33,572 bases of DNA, taken from the NCBI GenBank assembly GCA_012522575.1, contig JAAYKE010000048.1, positions 1 to 33,572 of the forward strand, given 5' to 3'. Under the pieces are notes generated by a model. The model was not told the origin of the DNA. It did no database searches and saw only the letters and a list, made by a program, of their open reading frames with translations. The position numbers and the translations under genes were made by a program. Every line of letters starts with the position of its first letter. The first letter of the stretch is position 1. This DNA is from Armatimonadota bacterium (GTDB lineage Bacteria > Armatimonadota > UBA5829). Below, piece after piece: positions 19,026-27,875 of the stretch.

Positions 19026-19883
19026 ATGGCAGGCACCCTGTATATCGTGGCGACCCCCATAGGCAACCTGGAGGATATCACCCTCCGGGCGCTTCGTGTC
19101 CTTAAAGAGGTCGATGTGATCGCAGCGGAGGACACTCGCGTGACCCGCAAGCTGCTCAGCCACTACGATATTCATACACAGATGGTTGCCTATCATCAGC
19201 ACAGCAGCGGTCGGCGCGCCGAGGAAATAGTTGATATGATTAAAGCAGGCGCGACCGTGGCGTTGGTCTCAGACGCCGGCACTCCGGGCATATCCGACCC
19301 CGGCCACGAGTTGATAGCTCTTTGCATTGCTGCAGACCTGCCCATCCAGAGCGTGCCGGGACCTGCGGCTCTGATTCCTGCGATTGTGGTGTCGGGATTA
19401 TCGACCTCACACTTCATATTTGACGGTTTTCCGCCGCGAAAACTCAGCGAGCGAAGGACATACTTCAAAAGCATAGCCGACGAAACCCGCACCATAGTTC
19501 TCTACGAATCACCGCTCAGGCTGTCGGTTACGCTGCGCACTATAAAAGAAGTGCTTGGAGACAGGCAGGTTGCGGTTATTCGCGAGGCGACCAAGTTATT
19601 TGAAGAAGTGTTCCGAGGGGATGTAAGCGAAGCCATCGAGCGCTTTCAGGGCAGAATACGAGGGGAAATAGTTTTGGTGATAGAGGGAGGCATCCCGCAG
19701 ACCAACACAAACCCCGAAGAAGTCCAACCTCTGCTGAGGCGGCGGCTGGCCGAGCTGCTGGCCTCCGGATTATCCCAGCGCGACGCTGTCCGACAAGGCA
19801 CAATTGAGCTTAGACTGCCGAGGCGTCTGGTTTACGCGACTATGCTGGCTATGAAAGAAAACGGCGACGAAATCGATAGTTGA
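19026..19883 (+). CDS. rsmI: 16S rRNA (cytidine(1402)-2'-O)-methyltransferase
   Basis: 'GTLYIVATPIGNLEDITLRALRVLKEVDVIAAEDTRVTRKLLSHY', 'SDAGTPGISDPG', 'SVPGPAALIPAIVVSGL'. Confidence 0.96.
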   Translation: MAGTLYIVATPIGNLEDITLRALRVLKEVDVIAAEDTRVTRKLLSHYDIHTQMVAYHQHSSGRRAEEIVDMIKAGATVALVSDAGTPGISDPGHELIALCIAADLPIQSVPGPAALIPAIVVSGLSTSHFIFDGFPPRKLSERRTYFKSIADETRTIVLYESPLRLSVTLRTIKEVLGDRQVAVIREATKLFEEVFRGDVSEAIERFQGRIRGEIVLVIEGGIPQTNTNPEEVQPLLRRRLAELLASGLSQRDAVRQGTIELRLPRRLVYATMLAMKENGDEIDS

Positions 19884-19894
19884 TGGTCGGGTTG

Positions 19895-21823
19895 CTACTT
19901 GGCAATCTCCTCGAGGGTTCTCTGCGTCTGGGATATTTCCTCGCAAACGCGCTCCCAGTTCGCATACAACTCGGCCAGTCTCTCCGATGCCTTGTTGAAG
20001 TCTCTTGTAAGATCCCCCGGCGAGCCATCGATATAGGTCTGCGGGTCGCCAAGGGCTGCGGTCAGAGCTTCCGCCTCGTGTTCCAGTTGTTCGATCTCAG
20101 TTTCAAGAGCGGATCGGTTCCTGCTCAAATCACGAAGCAGTTTTTCCGTCTCCCTAAGCTGGGACTGCGGCCTGATCGTCGGCTTTGCGGCTGTCGGCTG
20201 TGCTATGGACTGGTCTGCCGGCGCGTGTTGGGAAGATTTTTCTGTGTAAGAAGAATAGCTGCCGGGGTAGGCGTGCCATGTCCCGTCGGCTATCTCAAGT
20301 ATTTCATCTGCCACCGTGTTGAGCAGATACCGGTCGTGTGACGCCATGAGAATGGTTCCGTTATAATGCCGCAGGGCGTCCTCCAACGCCTCTCTGGATC
20401 GTATGTCGAGATGATTTGTAGGCTCGTCGAGCAGCAGCAGATTAGGAGAACGCGCGAGAACTTTGGCCAGAGCCAGCCTGCATTGCTCTCCGCCTGAAAG
20501 CGCATCCACGAGCTTGAATGCATCATCACCCATAAAGAGGAATTGCGCGAGCAGATTGCGCGCCGCCAGCGAAGTCAAGTCGGCATCCGCCAGCAATTCC
20601 TCAAGCACCGTTCGGCTCCGCACCAGATGATCGAATTCCTGGGCAAAATAAACCGGCTCGACGTTATGACCAAAAATCAATTCCCCGCTGTCCGCTTCCA
20701 ACAGCCCGGCAATAATCTTCAGAAGAGTGCTCTTTCCGCTGCCGTTCGGCCCGACGATGCCCACCTTGCGGCCGCGCTCCACCAAAAGGCTCAGGTCGGC
20801 AAAAAGCTCCTTTTGCGGATAGCTTTTAGAGAGTTTGATGAGGCGCAAAACGTCCCTGCCGCTTCGGATGGCCTGATTGAACTGCGCGGAGATGGTGCGC
20901 TGAGAGTCCACATCTGCGACCCGCTTGATTTTTTCCAGTTCCTTGATCTTACTATCCCGACGGGTGAATTTGCGATGGGAAAACAGCGTCTGAATCGCCT
21001 CTTCTATGCGCTTGATCTCTTTTTGCTGTTCTTTATATGCCTTGCGCTGCTCCTCGATTTTCGCTGCTTTAAGCTTGGCGAACTGTGAGTAATTCCCCGG
21101 ATATGACGATATGGTTGCGTTCTCTATCTCGACTACTTTGCTGACAACCCCATCGAGAAAATACCTGTCGTGGCTGACTATCAGCGCGGCTCCGTTATAA
21201 CGGTTGTTCAGAAAATCGCTGAGCCAGTCGCTTGCGCGAATATCGAGGTGGTTGGTAGGCTCGTCGAGCAGCAGCACGTCCGGGGAGAGCAGCAGCAGTC
21301 TAGCCAGCGCCGCCCGCGTTTTTTGTCCGCCGGAGAGCGTCCGCACCGGTTTGTCCAATTCGGACTCCTCAAAACCCAGTCCCAGCAGAATCGCTTTGGC
21401 CTGCGCAAAATAATCGAAGCCGTGCAGCCCATCGAACTTATGGTTCACCTCGGCCAGGCGCGCGCCAATCGCATCGGCCTGTTGTGCCGTTGCCGAGGCC
21501 ATCTGCCTCTCCAGAACCTTCATTTCACCGGCGCAGGCAAGCAGTTCGGGGGTCACTCCCATCACAGCCAGATGAAGATCGGCCACCTGCGGCAGATCCA
21601 CCTCCTGCGGCAGATAGCCCAGCGTACAGCCCTGCTCGATGTGCACTGAGCCGGCGTCGGCGGTTTGCTCCCCATAGATGATTCGCAGCAGCGTGGTTTT
21701 GCCGGAGCCGTTCGCGCCAATCAGCGCAATGCGCTCAGACTCGGACACTCCCAACGAGGCATCCTCAAATAAGGTATGCGTGCCGTATGATTTACTTAGC
21801 CTGGAGATAGTAATGAGAGGCAT
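19895..21823 (-). CDS. ABC-F family ATP-binding protein (two ABC cassettes, C-terminal coiled coil)
   Basis: Walker A 'GANGSGKTTL' and 'GPNGSGKSTLL', signatures 'LSGGQKTRAALARLLL' and 'LSGGEQCRLALAKVLA', C-terminal coiled-coil-like segment. Confidence 0.94.
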   Translation of the reverse strand: MPLITISRLSKSYGTHTLFEDASLGVSESERIALIGANGSGKTTLLRIIYGEQTADAGSVHIEQGCTLGYLPQEVDLPQVADLHLAVMGVTPELLACAGEMKVLERQMASATAQQADAIGARLAEVNHKFDGLHGFDYFAQAKAILLGLGFEESELDKPVRTLSGGQKTRAALARLLLLSPDVLLLDEPTNHLDIRASDWLSDFLNNRYNGAALIVSHDRYFLDGVVSKVVEIENATISSYPGNYSQFAKLKAAKIEEQRKAYKEQQKEIKRIEEAIQTLFSHRKFTRRDSKIKELEKIKRVADVDSQRTISAQFNQAIRSGRDVLRLIKLSKSYPQKELFADLSLLVERGRKVGIVGPNGSGKSTLLKIIAGLLEADSGELIFGHNVEPVYFAQEFDHLVRSRTVLEELLADADLTSLAARNLLAQFLFMGDDAFKLVDALSGGEQCRLALAKVLARSPNLLLLDEPTNHLDIRSREALEDALRHYNGTILMASHDRYLLNTVADEILEIADGTWHAYPGSYSSYTEKSSQHAPADQSIAQPTAAKPTIRPQSQLRETEKLLRDLSRNRSALETEIEQLEHEAEALTAALGDPQTYIDGSPGDLTRDFNKASERLAELYANWERVCEEISQTQRTLEEIAK

Positions 21824-21941
21824 ATTCGTGCGGGCTTAGTCCCCATACTGTTCAAATTATCGTATCTCTACGAATAACCTGCGGGCTGCAACCGAGACAG
21901 CCCTGCAAGTAAAGAATATTTCCATTATATAAGAAAAGAAT

Positions 21942-22997
21942 CTACACAGGTTTCAGGCTGTCGAGTATCTCTGTTACGCTCAAGTCCGCAGCGGCCATCA
22001 CCTCATCAGACGCACCGTAATAAATCGTTACCGTGTCGCCCCGAACAATGGCCCCGCAGCTAAATACAACATTTGCCTTGAAGCCGGATGTTTCATAGTC
22101 CATCTCAGGTTCCAGAATCGGGTAGGGGCTTTTCGCGATCACTTTTTCGGGATACTCCGCATCAAGCAACGCTGCGCCGAGGCAATAGCGGTCATCGGTT
22201 GTGGCTGCGTGATATATTTCCAGCCATCCCCTATCCGTCATAAACGGCACCGCTCCTCCGCCAAGTCGTCCGCCTTCCCATGTCCCTGCCGTGCACCCCA
22301 GCAACAGCGCGTGTTCCCCCCAGTGAATGAGGTCTTCGGAATACGCGATCCACATATTCGGCGCGCCCATCATCTTCGGCTGAGGACGATGCAAAGCGAC
22401 ATATTTGCCGCGCACTTTTTCCGGGAAAATCATCGCGTCCATATTCTCAGGAGGGAAAATAATACCGTGCTTCGTCCAGTTTACAAAATCTTTTGTGCTG
22501 GCCAGGCATTGGGTTATAGCAAACGGCGCAACGCCCTTATAGACAATCCAATATGTATCATCCAGCTTTGTTATGCGAGGGTCCTCAAGGCCATAGGCTT
22601 CATAGGGCTGATCGGGCCACAACGATGGCTTCTCTTCGACGGTAAAATTGTGACCATCTTTGCTGCGAGCTAGCCTCAGATGAGAGATCGAGGTCAGGAG
22701 CATCCCATCAGGTGTCCCTATGACGCGCGGGTCGCTGAAATCATACCTCGAGTCGCCTTTATTAAATTCAATAATCTTAAGAGCCGGTCGGTTGTCGGCA
22801 AAGTCTATGATCGGAACAAGCGCAACCTCAGGGTCAGTCGAGATCGGCCTCTCAGCCACCCGCATCAACATCAATATCTCGTCTTGGTGCTCAATCACTC
22901 CGGCATTGAACGCGGACATTACCTCCCAACCCTCGAACGTGGGCGGCACGTCATGCTGGGTCACGATCGGGTTTTGAGGAAAACGACGAACCTTCAT
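21942..22997 (-). CDS. Glycoside hydrolase family 130-like protein (glycosidase/phosphorylase)
   Basis: 'NPIVTQHDVPPTFEGWEVMSAFNAGVIEHQDEILMLMRVAERP', 'YGLEDPRITKLDDTYWIVYKGV', 'IYYGASDEVMAAADLSVTEIL'. Confidence 0.85.
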   Translation of the reverse strand: MKVRRFPQNPIVTQHDVPPTFEGWEVMSAFNAGVIEHQDEILMLMRVAERPISTDPEVALVPIIDFADNRPALKIIEFNKGDSRYDFSDPRVIGTPDGMLLTSISHLRLARSKDGHNFTVEEKPSLWPDQPYEAYGLEDPRITKLDDTYWIVYKGVAPFAITQCLASTKDFVNWTKHGIIFPPENMDAMIFPEKVRGKYVALHRPQPKMMGAPNMWIAYSEDLIHWGEHALLLGCTAGTWEGGRLGGGAVPFMTDRGWLEIYHAATTDDRYCLGAALLDAEYPEKVIAKSPYPILEPEMDYETSGFKANVVFSCGAIVRGDTVTIYYGASDEVMAAADLSVTEILDSLKPV

Positions 22998-23027
22998 AAG
23001 AGCTTTTCCCTTTCGATTTGGCTGAAA

Positions 23028-23813
23028 CTATCTCATCTCCTGGCCGCCGGTGATATTTATTGCCTGGCCGGTCATATAACTGGCCTCATCAGATGCAATA
23101 AATGCCACGGCATTTGTCACATCATCATACGTACAGCCGCGGCCCAACGGCACTTGATCCATATATTTCCTGCGCACATCCTCCACGCTGATGCCCTGAG
23201 TATGCGCATATTGCTCGAAGAGGCTGTCCTGCCAGAGGGTTCCGTCAAGCAAATTGCCCGGACACACAGCGTTCACTCTAACCCCAAACTGCGCCATTTC
23301 CAGCGCCAGGCTCTGGGTCAAACCGATGCCGCCGAACTTGCTGGCCGCATAAGCGGAATTTCGAAAGCTGCCCTTTTTCCCGGATTTGGAGTTGATCTGG
23401 ATGATCACGCCGCTCTTTTGCCTCTGCATTATCTGGCACGCATGCTTCGCGCAAATCATATAGCCCACAAGGTTTACTTCGATCACCTGTCGCCATTCGC
23501 TCACCGGAAACATTGTGATCTCGCCGGCCTTAAGGATTCCGGCGTTTGCTATCAGTATATCCAGCCTGCCAAAATTGCCGTCGATATCCTCCATCGCGGT
23601 ATGGACGGCGAAATCGTCCGTCACATCAAGACCGAGTCCGAGCGTCGTCACTCCATATTTTTCGCCGATTTCCTTTGCGGTCGCCTTCGCCTTATCCTCA
23701 TTTATGTCCGCTGCTATGACGACCGCCCCTTCGCTGGCGAATCTTTCGCAGATCGCCTGCCCAAGACCTTGAGCGCCCCCCGTGACCAAGGCTACTTTAT
23801 CTTTGAAGCGCAT
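23028..23813 (-). CDS. SDR oxidoreductase, sorbitol-6-phosphate dehydrogenase-like
   Basis: 'VALVTGGAQGLGQAI', 'IANAGILKAGEITMFPVSEWRQVIEVNLVGY', 'INSKSGKKGSFRNSAYAASKFG'. Resembles SrlD/SorD-type SDRs from memory. Start at third in-frame Met (SD GGAG); track ORF begins 23825. Confidence 0.85.
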   Translation of the reverse strand: MRFKDKVALVTGGAQGLGQAICERFASEGAVVIAADINEDKAKATAKEIGEKYGVTTLGLGLDVTDDFAVHTAMEDIDGNFGRLDILIANAGILKAGEITMFPVSEWRQVIEVNLVGYMICAKHACQIMQRQKSGVIIQINSKSGKKGSFRNSAYAASKFGGIGLTQSLALEMAQFGVRVNAVCPGNLLDGTLWQDSLFEQYAHTQGISVEDVRRKYMDQVPLGRGCTYDDVTNAVAFIASDEASYMTGQAINITGGQEMR

Positions 23814-23846
23814 ATTCATCTCCATTTTACTGCACCGTTTTACGCA

Positions 23847-25589
23847 TCATATTTTAAGCGCACTGCGCAAAAGCTCTTCCTCTGCTTCATTAGTCCAGAA
23901 TTTGCCGTCTTTGAGCTTGGCAAACACGTTCGGCATCACTTTATCGAGATCGACCAAAGCCGTCAGCGGCAGTTCGATAGACGGGAAAATAACGGTCTTG
24001 CCGGGATAGCTAGCTTCCTTGACCGCCCGAACCCCTTCCGCCATCGCGTTTATGCCACCTATGGCGGCCAGCGAATGCCGGGTGGGCAGTTCTCCGGATT
24101 CAGTGAAACCGAGGGTGTCGACCATATCCTGCGGCCTCGAACCGCTGGATCCAACGAATCTGTTGCCCTTCATATATGTCGCGCTGAGATCGAGGTTTGC
24201 CATAGTGCCCCTTGGGACGCCGGCAAATATATTCATCAGGCCGTCATTTGCCAGATAAGGAATCGCCTGCTCGATAAGCGCAGCCGCCGGAACCAGCACA
24301 ACTATATCGTCGAATCCGTCTGCGCCGGTGATTTTTTCGATAGCCGCATCTACGGCCCCTTGACCTTCTCGCACAGGGTTTACATAAATAACCTCTATGC
24401 CGTGTTCGCGAACGTTGTCGGCAATGCTCTCTTTCAGGCATTCCAACCGATAGTCATCGACGTCGGTGCAAAGCATTTTCTTTGGCCCATCGGCCATCTT
24501 CGCGGCGCGCTGAACGTGCATGCTTCCCATCGCGCCCGCAGCTCCCAAAAACCACGTAGTCCCGCCGGGTTTGAGTTCGCTTACCCGGCTGGATGTATAG
24601 GCGTCGGCGACGGATTGTGATTTGGTCCCCACGTAGTCGATATAATCATAATGCACTCGTCCGACATCGATACTTACGGGCCGAGAGATCGCTTTATCGG
24701 CCGCAATAGCCATCACGGCGTTTTTGGCGAGGTGTGCGCCAAGGGCTTCCACTAGTTCGGCATCCGGGGTCCCGAATATTACGACATCATCAAACCCTTC
24801 CGCCCCGGTCCGCTCCTGTGCCAATGCGACTACATTGCCTGCAGCGAGTTTATCGATTGCTATAATCTCGGAATTGCCTTCGAGCCCTTTGCGGATGGCC
24901 GACGCGACTGCATCGGAAAGTCCCGCCAGAATAGCCTTAGCCGGAGCATTTTCCGTGCATATCAGATTGCCGACATCATAATCCCCATCGGCGCAACCGA
25001 CAAAGAGTGCGACTCCGCCGGGTTTCAAACACTTGCGGGGATGGATTCGATATGAGGCCACCACGCAAGTCCACGGCTCAACCAGCGCCGCTTCCGCATA
25101 GCCCGTGTCCGGCTGCACGGGGATAAGGTATGAACCCTCATCTCCATCAAGAACAGGCTCCCCGATGATGCCATACTGCTGCATTCCACCCGGCAGCACA
25201 TAGCCGTATGCTATGCTTGCTCCCTTAAAATATACGTCGGCCTGCACTATATAACGGCTGCCCGGCTTATATATATCTTTTCGGTTGGCCCCGGCCTCGA
25301 TCACCGTAAGTGAGACCTCATGGCCGGGAGTTACCGGGTCGGCCACCATATCGCGTCCCGTTATTCGCGGGTGGGTCGAGCCTTGAGTGATCAGCTTTAC
25401 ATCAGAAAAACATATCCCGATCGCATCGACCCTGACCAGAATTTCATCATCTTTCGGGGAGATCACCGGCAAAACATCCGGCCCGTCCACCCCGAAATTC
25501 TCCACTCCGGCTTCTTTCATCCGCCAGGCGATATTGGTCTGTGGCAGATCATAGTCCAGATTTTTATATCTCTTCAAGGCGTCGCTCAT
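23847..25589 (-). CDS. Zinc-binding MDR dehydrogenase with two consecutive Rossmann-like regions (about 580 aa)
   Basis: Catalytic-zinc motifs 'GICFSD', 'PGHE', 'LVEPWTC'; nucleotide-binding 'FLGAAGAMGSMHVQRA'; tandem blocks 'LKPGGVALFVG...TGAEGFDDVVIFG' and 'LKPGGTTWFLG...TGADGFDDIVVLV'. ATG at 25589 preferred over GTG 25598. Confidence 0.88.
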   Translation of the reverse strand: MSDALKRYKNLDYDLPQTNIAWRMKEAGVENFGVDGPDVLPVISPKDDEILVRVDAIGICFSDVKLITQGSTHPRITGRDMVADPVTPGHEVSLTVIEAGANRKDIYKPGSRYIVQADVYFKGASIAYGYVLPGGMQQYGIIGEPVLDGDEGSYLIPVQPDTGYAEAALVEPWTCVVASYRIHPRKCLKPGGVALFVGCADGDYDVGNLICTENAPAKAILAGLSDAVASAIRKGLEGNSEIIAIDKLAAGNVVALAQERTGAEGFDDVVIFGTPDAELVEALGAHLAKNAVMAIAADKAISRPVSIDVGRVHYDYIDYVGTKSQSVADAYTSSRVSELKPGGTTWFLGAAGAMGSMHVQRAAKMADGPKKMLCTDVDDYRLECLKESIADNVREHGIEVIYVNPVREGQGAVDAAIEKITGADGFDDIVVLVPAAALIEQAIPYLANDGLMNIFAGVPRGTMANLDLSATYMKGNRFVGSSGSRPQDMVDTLGFTESGELPTRHSLAAIGGINAMAEGVRAVKEASYPGKTVIFPSIELPLTALVDLDKVMPNVFAKLKDGKFWTNEAEEELLRSALKI

Positions 25590-25609
25590 AGATACCACCT
25601 CTTCTTGCT

Positions 25610-26368
25610 CTATTTGAACTGTTGCTTTCGATAATGCTCATCAGGTCGAGTGTAAATTCGGTTCACATTTTCCTTAGTAAAATAATTTACCCCGCCAAAA
25701 ACGTGCGCTCCGGCCAGCACCTTGCAGGTCTTGCACCACATCGCCGTGATTGCTTCTACTTCGTGGGCGGTTTTGCCCAGCGCTATCATACCGTGGTTCT
25801 GAATCAGAATCACTTTAGGGTTGCAGTTTTGCTCTTCGACGAACTTCAGGGAGCGTTGTCGAATAATTCGCGCCAATTCCAGCCCGGGATCGACATATTC
25901 TATATAGATCGGCTCCACTCCGCAGTAGACTATCTCGTCCGGGAAAATCCTGCCTCGCAGAATCTTTTCGGCATTGACGCTGCACAGAAGCGAATTGACA
26001 GAAGTCGGGTGCGTATGGCCGACGAAGTTTACATCCGGCAGGCTCAGAAGAAAAGCGTGAAAAGTCGTCTCAACCGATGGCTTAACCTTGTTTTCAGGAT
26101 CGGCGCAGACCGCAAAGAGAGCGTCTTTTATTTCCTCATCGCTCAAGTCCCCGGAATCCAGAATCGCCAGCGCGTCCCTGCTTTTCACCTTCACAAATGT
26201 GTCATTATCCGATTTCGAAAGATATTTGCCACTGGCTTTGACGAAGAAGTAGTCGTCGTCTATCTTCGCCGAGGTGTTACCCTCTCCGAGAATAACATAG
26301 TCACTCTCAGGCTCGCCAAGCAGCAGCGACATATTTACTAGCTCACTTAGAACAGTTTGTTCATCCAT
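25610..26368 (-). CDS. Class II aldolase/adducin family protein (fuculose-phosphate aldolase-like)
   Basis: 'LGEGNTSAKIDDDYFFVKASGKYL', 'KPSVETTFHAFLL' (catalytic Glu position), 'VGHTHPTSVN' and 'IQNHGMIALGKTAHE' metal-ligand motifs. Confidence 0.9.
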   Translation of the reverse strand: MDEQTVLSELVNMSLLLGEPESDYVILGEGNTSAKIDDDYFFVKASGKYLSKSDNDTFVKVKSRDALAILDSGDLSDEEIKDALFAVCADPENKVKPSVETTFHAFLLSLPDVNFVGHTHPTSVNSLLCSVNAEKILRGRIFPDEIVYCGVEPIYIEYVDPGLELARIIRQRSLKFVEEQNCNPKVILIQNHGMIALGKTAHEVEAITAMWCKTCKVLAGAHVFGGVNYFTKENVNRIYTRPDEHYRKQQFK

Positions 26369-26388
26369 AGATCATCCTCCAGACACGC

Positions 26389-26410
26389 AAAAAGCCGGCT
26401 CAGGCCGGGC
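26389..26410 (-). terminator. Candidate intrinsic terminator in the leader of the aldolase operon
   Basis: Minus strand reads GCCCGGC-CTGA-GCCGGC-TTTTT: 6 bp GC stem with one bulged C, tetraloop, 5-T tract; lies 21 nt upstream of the aldolase ATG (26368). Confidence 0.5.
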
Positions 26411-26491
26411 ATGGGTATTCTACAGCAAACCGGCCCTACAGTCTAGTGCTACCGCCGTGGTATCAGCTCACAAATGATGAGCGCCCCTGTC

Positions 26492-26630
26492 CGTAGTGTC
26501 CGATCTCCGTCTTAGAGGTTGGAAGTTGGATGTTAGAGGTTGGGAATGGGGTGGCGATACCGGCTCGAACCTCGGACATCTGACCTCGGAGATCGAAAAA
26601 AGCAGATCTCTCACTACGTTCGAAATGACA
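26492..26630. repeat. Composite intergenic repeat-like patch
   Basis: TTAGAGGTTGG direct repeats (26512-26522, 26533-26543); inverted pairs CGTAGTG (26492-26498)/CACTACG (26612-26618) and CGATCTCCG (26501-26509)/CGGAGATCG (26587-26595); repeated ACCTCGGA. No credible CDS. Confidence 0.55.
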
Positions 26631-26769
26631 TATTTTGTGTGGCTGGGACAGAGGCCAGTCACTACAATCACTCACGAAGAAGTGTGTTGCTACTGCCGCC
26701 CATACAGCCGCGTTTCATTCACAGCGATGCGAGGGTAGTAAGTAGGCAGGCAGTCAGAGGGGGACAAAG

Positions 26770-27111
26770 ATGAATGAATCACAAGCAAAGTGCGCCGCCT
26801 GTGAAGGGCTGACTTCCACGCTGTCTGCGGATCAGATTCAGAAAAATCTACGGCAGATACCCGGTTGGGAGCAGGTGCAAAACACGATTGCTCGAACGTT
26901 TCGATTTGCCGATTTTGCACAGGCTATGGATTTTGCCAAAGGGATTGCGCTGATCGCTGAAGAAGAAAATCACCATCCGGAACTTCACGTAGCGTGGGGC
27001 AGGGTGACTGTCGAGTTAACCACCCATTCCGTCGGCGGGCTTTCGTTAAACGATTTTATTGTGGCCGCCAAGATCAACAGGCTGTGGGATCAAACCGAAC
27101 ACGCCGAATGA
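26770..27111 (+). CDS. phhB: 4a-hydroxytetrahydrobiopterin dehydratase (pterin-4-alpha-carbinolamine dehydratase)
   Basis: 'IPGWEQVQNTIARTFRFADFAQAMDFAKGIALIAEEENHHPELHVAWGRVTVELTTHSVGGLSLNDFIVAAKI'; conserved EENHHPE motif. Confidence 0.93.
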   Translation: MNESQAKCAACEGLTSTLSADQIQKNLRQIPGWEQVQNTIARTFRFADFAQAMDFAKGIALIAEEENHHPELHVAWGRVTVELTTHSVGGLSLNDFIVAAKINRLWDQTEHAE

Positions 27112-27134
27112 AATCAGCAGGAGTCTAAAACTGT

Positions 27135-27875
27135 ATGAGCCTTTCAGGTCAAAGTGCGCTAATCACCGGCGGCGCGAGGAGAATTGGCCGCGAGATCGCC
27201 CTTACTCTGGCGCGCGCCGGGGTCAATATCATAGTGCATTATCGCTCTTCATCTCAGGAAGCGGAGGCATTGGCCGCTGAACTGCGACAGCTTGGAGTAA
27301 AAGCATATACCATCAAATGCGACCTTGCAGATGAGCAGCACATTGATGAGCTTGTCGACAATGCTGCGCAAATCGCAGGGCCGATAAACATACTCATCAA
27401 CAATGCCTCGGCCTATCCCAAGGCAGAGTTCGACACAATCACCCGCAGCGAACTGCTTTCCGCCATCACCACCGATGCATGGGCTCCGTTTGCTTTGGGA
27501 CGTCGATTTGGCCGCATGCCTGAGGCCAGACACATCGTGAACCTGCTCGATACGCGAATATTCGGAGATTATGACTGGCGGCATTTCGGTTATCATGCCG
27601 CTAAGGACCTCCTCGCTTTATTTACGAAAATGATGGCGATTAAGCTCGCTCCGCAAGTCGCCGTAAACGCGGTCGCACCGGGATTGATTCTGCCTCCCGA
27701 AGGAATGCCGCAAAGCTATATGGAAGGCCTCACAGGCGAACTGCCGTTGAAAAAAGTGGGAAGCCCGGAGTTTGTGGCGGAGGCGGTGATGTTTCTGGTG
27801 CAAAGTCAGTTCATCACAGGGCAGGTCATTTTTGTGGATGGAGGAAGACATCTGAGAGAGGCCGGACGTGGATAA
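27135..27875 (+). CDS. SDR family, PTR1/FolM-like pteridine reductase
   Basis: 'LITGGARRIGREIA' (TGxxxRxG motif of pteridine reductases), Asp in 'NLLDTRIFG' in place of catalytic Ser, 'YHAAK'; sits between PCD and folB. Confidence 0.8.
   Translation: MSLSGQSALITGGARRIGREIALTLARAGVNIIVHYRSSSQEAEALAAELRQLGVKAYTIKCDLADEQHIDELVDNAAQIAGPINILINNASAYPKAEFDTITRSELLSAITTDAWAPFALGRRFGRMPEARHIVNLLDTRIFGDYDWRHFGYHAAKDLLALFTKMMAIKLAPQVAVNAVAPGLILPPEGMPQSYMEGLTGELPLKKVGSPEFVAEAVMFLVQSQFITGQVIFVDGGRHLREAGRG

Noticed and set aside
22680-24620. 646-aa plus-strand ORF
   Set aside because: It lies antisense to the GH130, SDR and MDR genes, which have clear family motifs; its composition is His/Arg rich with no domain, so it is a by-product of codon bias.
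25622-26341. 239-aa plus-strand ORF
   Set aside because: Antisense to the class II aldolase, which carries intact active-site motifs.
26445-26462. T-box-like string GTGCTACCGCCGTGG on the plus strand
   Set aside because: Resembles the T-box core only partially; no specifier stem or downstream terminator with T tract, and the nearest downstream gene (PCD) is about 300 nt away past a repeat patch.
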